Assembly: GCA_910585875.1 (NCBI GenBank)
Contig: CAJUIK010000016.1
Span: forward strand, 24,350 to 31,658
Source: an uncultured Eubacteriales bacterium
GTDB taxonomy: Bacteria; Bacillota; Clostridia; Oscillospirales; Butyricicoccaceae
Direction: 5' to 3'
Length of the DNA: 7,309 nucleotides
A program made the position numbers and the translations under genes. How positions within the stretch are numbered: position 1 is the stretch's first letter; every line of letters begins with the position of its first letter. Positions 5,500 to 7,309 of this stretch are shown here, piece after piece. The notes under the pieces were generated by a model. The model ran no database searches, was not told the origin of the DNA, and worked only from the letters and a program-made list of their open reading frames with translations.

Positions 5500-6261
5500 A
5501 TGGAAGATTTCCAGGGTTTATTGAATATCGCCACCGACGTGGGCTTCTGCCTGCTGGAAAACGGGGCGGAGATTTATCGCGTGGAAGACTCCATCTGCCG
5601 GATTGTGCGGGCCTACGGCGTCCAGGAAGTGGATGTATTCGCTGTGCCCACTACGCTGATTGTCACCATCAACCCGCCGGACGGCCACACCTTGACCAAA
5701 ACCAAGCGGATCTACAGCCGATCCACCGACCTGGATCGTATCTATCGGCTCAATGACCTTTCTTTTGACATTGTGAAAGAAAAACCCGATCTGGAGGAAG
5801 CACGCCGGCAGCTGGACGCTATTATCCGACGGCCGGATTACCGGATTGCCACCCAGATTGCGGCCTACGCCCTTTCGGCTTTTGGCTTCACCTTGTTTTT
5901 TGGCGGCTCGATGATGGACGCCGTCTGCTCCCTGAGCTTGGGCGCCGCCTGCTGGCTGCTGGGCCGGGGACTGGATTTCTTCCACACCAACTCTTTTTTT
6001 ATCAACACCCTGTGCAGCGCCGTCATCGCGCTGTTGGCGGTATTTTGGGTGGAAACCGGCGTGGCGGGGCATATTGATAAAATGATCATCGGCGCCATGA
6101 TGAACTTGGCGCCCGGCGTGGCCCTCACCAATTCCATGCGGGATGTGATTGCCGGCGATCTGTTGGCAGGCCAGGCCAAGCTGGTGGAAGCCCTCTTGGC
6201 CGCCACCTCCATGGCCCTGGGAGCGGGTTTTGTGCTCTCCCTTCACCGGCTGATCTTTTGA
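5500..6261 (+). CDS. Threonine/serine exporter family protein, ThrE N-terminal/YjjP type (DUF1212)
   Basis: First half of a split ThrE-type exporter, an inner-membrane transporter that in relatives exports threonine and serine (Corynebacterium ThrE) or dicarboxylates such as succinate (E. coli YjjP/YjjB). The 253 residues begin with a cytoplasmic domain (1-115) containing GFCLLENGAEIYRVEDSICR (15-34), the family's motif, and VFAVPTTLIVTI (46-57). About five membrane segments follow, roughly 116-136, 140-156, 165-184, 192-210 and 229-248. The conserved LAPGVALTNSMRDVIAGDLL (203-222) lies after the fourth. The start ATG at 5500 has GGAGG 8 nt upstream; an upstream in-frame TTG is less likely. 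The partner gene follows after 28 nt. The substrate cannot be told from the sequence. Confidence 0.92.
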   Translation: MEDFQGLLNIATDVGFCLLENGAEIYRVEDSICRIVRAYGVQEVDVFAVPTTLIVTINPPDGHTLTKTKRIYSRSTDLDRIYRLNDLSFDIVKEKPDLEEARRQLDAIIRRPDYRIATQIAAYALSAFGFTLFFGGSMMDAVCSLSLGAACWLLGRGLDFFHTNSFFINTLCSAVIALLAVFWVETGVAGHIDKMIIGAMMNLAPGVALTNSMRDVIAGDLLAGQAKLVEALLAATSMALGAGFVLSLHRLIF

Positions 6262-6289
6262 TAGGAACGCGATAGAAAAGGAGGGTTTT

Positions 6290-6763
6290 ATGCCGATTCA
6301 TTCTCTGATTTTGGATTTTATCTATGCCTATATCGCCTGCCTGGCCTTTACGCTGATTTACAATATGCGGGGCAAGTTTGTGCTGCTGGCCCCGCTGGGC
6401 GGCTCTATCGCCTGGATTATTTACAACATGATGGCCTATACCGAAAGCGATATCCTGCAAAATTTCATCGCCACGATGGCGGTTTCCCTCTATTCTGAAA
6501 CCATGGCCCGGGTTTACAAAGCCCCGGTGACTATGTTCCTGGTGGTGGGGTTGCTGCCGTTGGTGCCCGGAGCGGGGATTTACTATACCATGGAATACTT
6601 GGTCATGGGCAACCAATATGCTTTTGGGCAGTCGCTGGTGCATACCTTGGCTATCGCCGGCGCTCTGGCTCTGGGCATTGTGCTGGTTTCCTCCTTGTTC
6701 CGCCTGTGCATGATGTACTGGTATCACCTCAAACGCCGGCGTCTGGCGCGAGGCGGCAAATAA
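6290..6763 (+). CDS. Threonine/serine exporter family protein, ThrE C-terminal/YjjB type (DUF3815)
   Basis: Second half of the split exporter. 157 residues, mostly hydrophobic, with about five membrane segments (near 5-24, 30-48, 55-73, 80-100 and 115-140) and a basic C-terminal tail (KRRRLARGGK) expected in the cytoplasm. The signature YKAPVTMFLVVGLLPLVPGA (76-95) followed by GIYYTM is typical of YjjB-type proteins. The start ATG has AAGGAGG just upstream. Together with the preceding gene it covers both parts of the single-chain ThrE, so the two proteins probably form one transporter. The operon closes with the terminator at 6792-6827. Confidence 0.92.
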   Translation: MPIHSLILDFIYAYIACLAFTLIYNMRGKFVLLAPLGGSIAWIIYNMMAYTESDILQNFIATMAVSLYSETMARVYKAPVTMFLVVGLLPLVPGAGIYYTMEYLVMGNQYAFGQSLVHTLAIAGALALGIVLVSSLFRLCMMYWYHLKRRRLARGGK

Positions 6764-6791
6764 AAAACGCTTACAATACGAACAAAATTTT

Positions 6792-6827
6792 TCCCGCGCC
6801 TTGGTTCAAACAGGCGCGGGATTTTTT
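6792..6827 (+). terminator. Intrinsic terminator of the exporter operon
   Basis: A 10-bp perfect stem, TCCCGCGCCT with AGGCGCGGGA, has a 10-nt loop and a TTTTTT tail. It begins 28 nt after the stop of the second exporter gene and separates that operon from the hydrolase gene. Confidence 0.9.
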
Positions 6828-6829
6828 GC

Positions 6830-6856
6830 ACTCTCTCTGCCTGAGCGCATAGGATA
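6830..6856 (+). promoter_or_regulatory. Candidate sigma-K-type promoter of the cell wall hydrolase gene
   Basis: CATAGGATA at 6848-6856 fits the sigma-K -10 pattern CATANNNTA. AC at 6830-6831 lies 16 bp upstream, as in the AC-N16-CATANNNTA consensus of Bacillus. The start would fall near 6862, leaving a very short leader of about 16 nt that contains the AAAGGAG. The pattern is short and could arise by chance. Confidence 0.35.
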
Positions 6857-6877
6857 CAGGGGAAAGGAGTGATTGCA

Positions 6878-7309
6878 ATGGCCTTTTCTGACCGGGAGCT
6901 TCTGGCGCGGTTGGTCCAATGCGAAGCCGGCGGAGAAGGAGACAACGGGATGCGGGCAGTGGCCTCTGTGGTGATGAACCGGGTCCACGCCCCAGGCGGC
7001 GAATACGCCCGGGTGGGCAGGGGCAGCCTGCGTAATATTCTCTATCAACCCGGCCAATTTGTTTGTATGTCCGAAACAGAGGGCGGGCAATATAACGCTC
7101 AAAACATCTATAATATGCGGCCCGAGGCTATCCACTATGAAATTGCCGATTGGGCGATCGCGGGCAACCGTTTATCTCCTCTGGGCCGGGCTCTTTGGTT
7201 TTTCAACCCCTTTTCCCCAAACTGCCGCCAAAATTTCCCTAGCGAAGTGGGTATTTTCACAGTGCGTATCGGAGACCACTGTTTTTACAACCCGCTGGAC
7301 GCCTATTTC
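6878..7309 (+). CDS. SleB/CwlJ-type cell wall hydrolase (Hydrolase_2; 3' end outside the window)
   Basis: A peptidoglycan hydrolase of the family of the spore cortex-lytic enzymes SleB and CwlJ, which act on the muramic-lactam cortex during germination. 144 codons are visible, all in the catalytic domain. LLARLVQCEAGGEGDNGMRA (8-27) with AVASVVMNRVH (27-37) is the family's opening motif, where Glu16 fits the catalytic glutamate. Later come QFVCMSE (60-66), LGRALWFFNP (106-115) and RIGDHCFYNP (130-139), close to the domain's usual end, so only a few residues may be missing. There is no signal peptide and no SleB-like peptidoglycan-binding domain in front, which is closer to CwlJ. The start ATG has AAAGGAG with 8 nt spacing. 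The spoIIID gene nearby and the sigma-K-like promoter fit a sporulation role, but related hydrolases outside sporulation exist. Confidence 0.88.
   Translation, partial: MAFSDRELLARLVQCEAGGEGDNGMRAVASVVMNRVHAPGGEYARVGRGSLRNILYQPGQFVCMSETEGGQYNAQNIYNMRPEAIHYEIADWAIAGNRLSPLGRALWFFNPFSPNCRQNFPSEVGIFTVRIGDHCFYNPLDAYF

Noticed and set aside
5166..5756. A 196-codon plus-strand frame overlapping the start of the exporter gene
   Set aside because: It has no ribosome binding site, crosses the exporter promoter and then runs out of frame inside a real gene.
5518..6246. A 242-codon minus-strand frame opposite the first exporter gene
   Set aside because: The composition is His/Gln/Gly-rich as expected of an antisense shadow, while the plus strand encodes a clear ThrE/YjjP protein with a ribosome binding site.
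1..7309. CRISPR array, tRNA or rRNA genes, transposase or phage genes
   Set aside because: No regularly spaced repeats, cloverleaf-like sequence, rRNA motifs or transposase/integrase frames were seen on either strand.

Overview
The window looks like part of a spore-forming Clostridia chromosome, probably an Oscillospiraceae-like gut lineage. The reasons are a SpoIIID regulator, a CwlJ/SleB-type cortex hydrolase, strong AGGAGG-type ribosome binding sites, sigma-A-like promoters and moderately high GC in the coding regions. No mobile element, CRISPR array, tRNA or rRNA was seen. The organism assignment is an inference from gene content.

Positions 1-3091, minus strand: a nickel-pincer nucleotide (NPN) cofactor operon in the order larE-larB-larC. 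LarB carboxylates and hydrolyses nicotinic acid adenine dinucleotide, LarE inserts the two sulfurs, and LarC inserts nickel using CTP. LarC carries 23 strictly alternating histidines and runs off the left edge of the window. The cofactor user, a LarA-type racemase or epimerase, is not in the window. A near-consensus promoter lies at 3062-3091. It is followed by a leader of about 250 nt with several GC-rich hairpins and a textbook intrinsic terminator placed before larE, so the operon looks controlled by attenuation, possibly by an undescribed riboswitch. This is the most interesting signal in the window.

Positions 3193-3678, minus strand: the C-terminal half of a DUF362-family protein. Its N-terminal half is missing and a stop codon sits directly before the first possible ATG, so it is probably a pseudogene or a rearrangement scar.

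Positions 3919-4179, plus strand: spoIIID, the mother-cell sporulation regulator, with a weak sigma-E-like promoter. Converging on it is hpf (4378-4914, minus), a long-form ribosome hibernation factor with its own terminator. The hpf promoter lies about 200 nt upstream, and the leader is packed with stem-loops flanked by two near-identical palindromic repeats. The non-coding stretch 4915-5499 holds this leader, the hpf promoter and the promoter of the next operon.

Positions 5416-6827, plus strand: a two-gene operon for a split threonine/serine (or dicarboxylate) exporter of the ThrE/YjjP-YjjB type, closed by a strong terminator. Positions 6878-7309, plus strand: a SleB/CwlJ-type cell wall hydrolase that runs off the right edge and is preceded by a sigma-K-like promoter, in keeping with a role in spore formation or germination.
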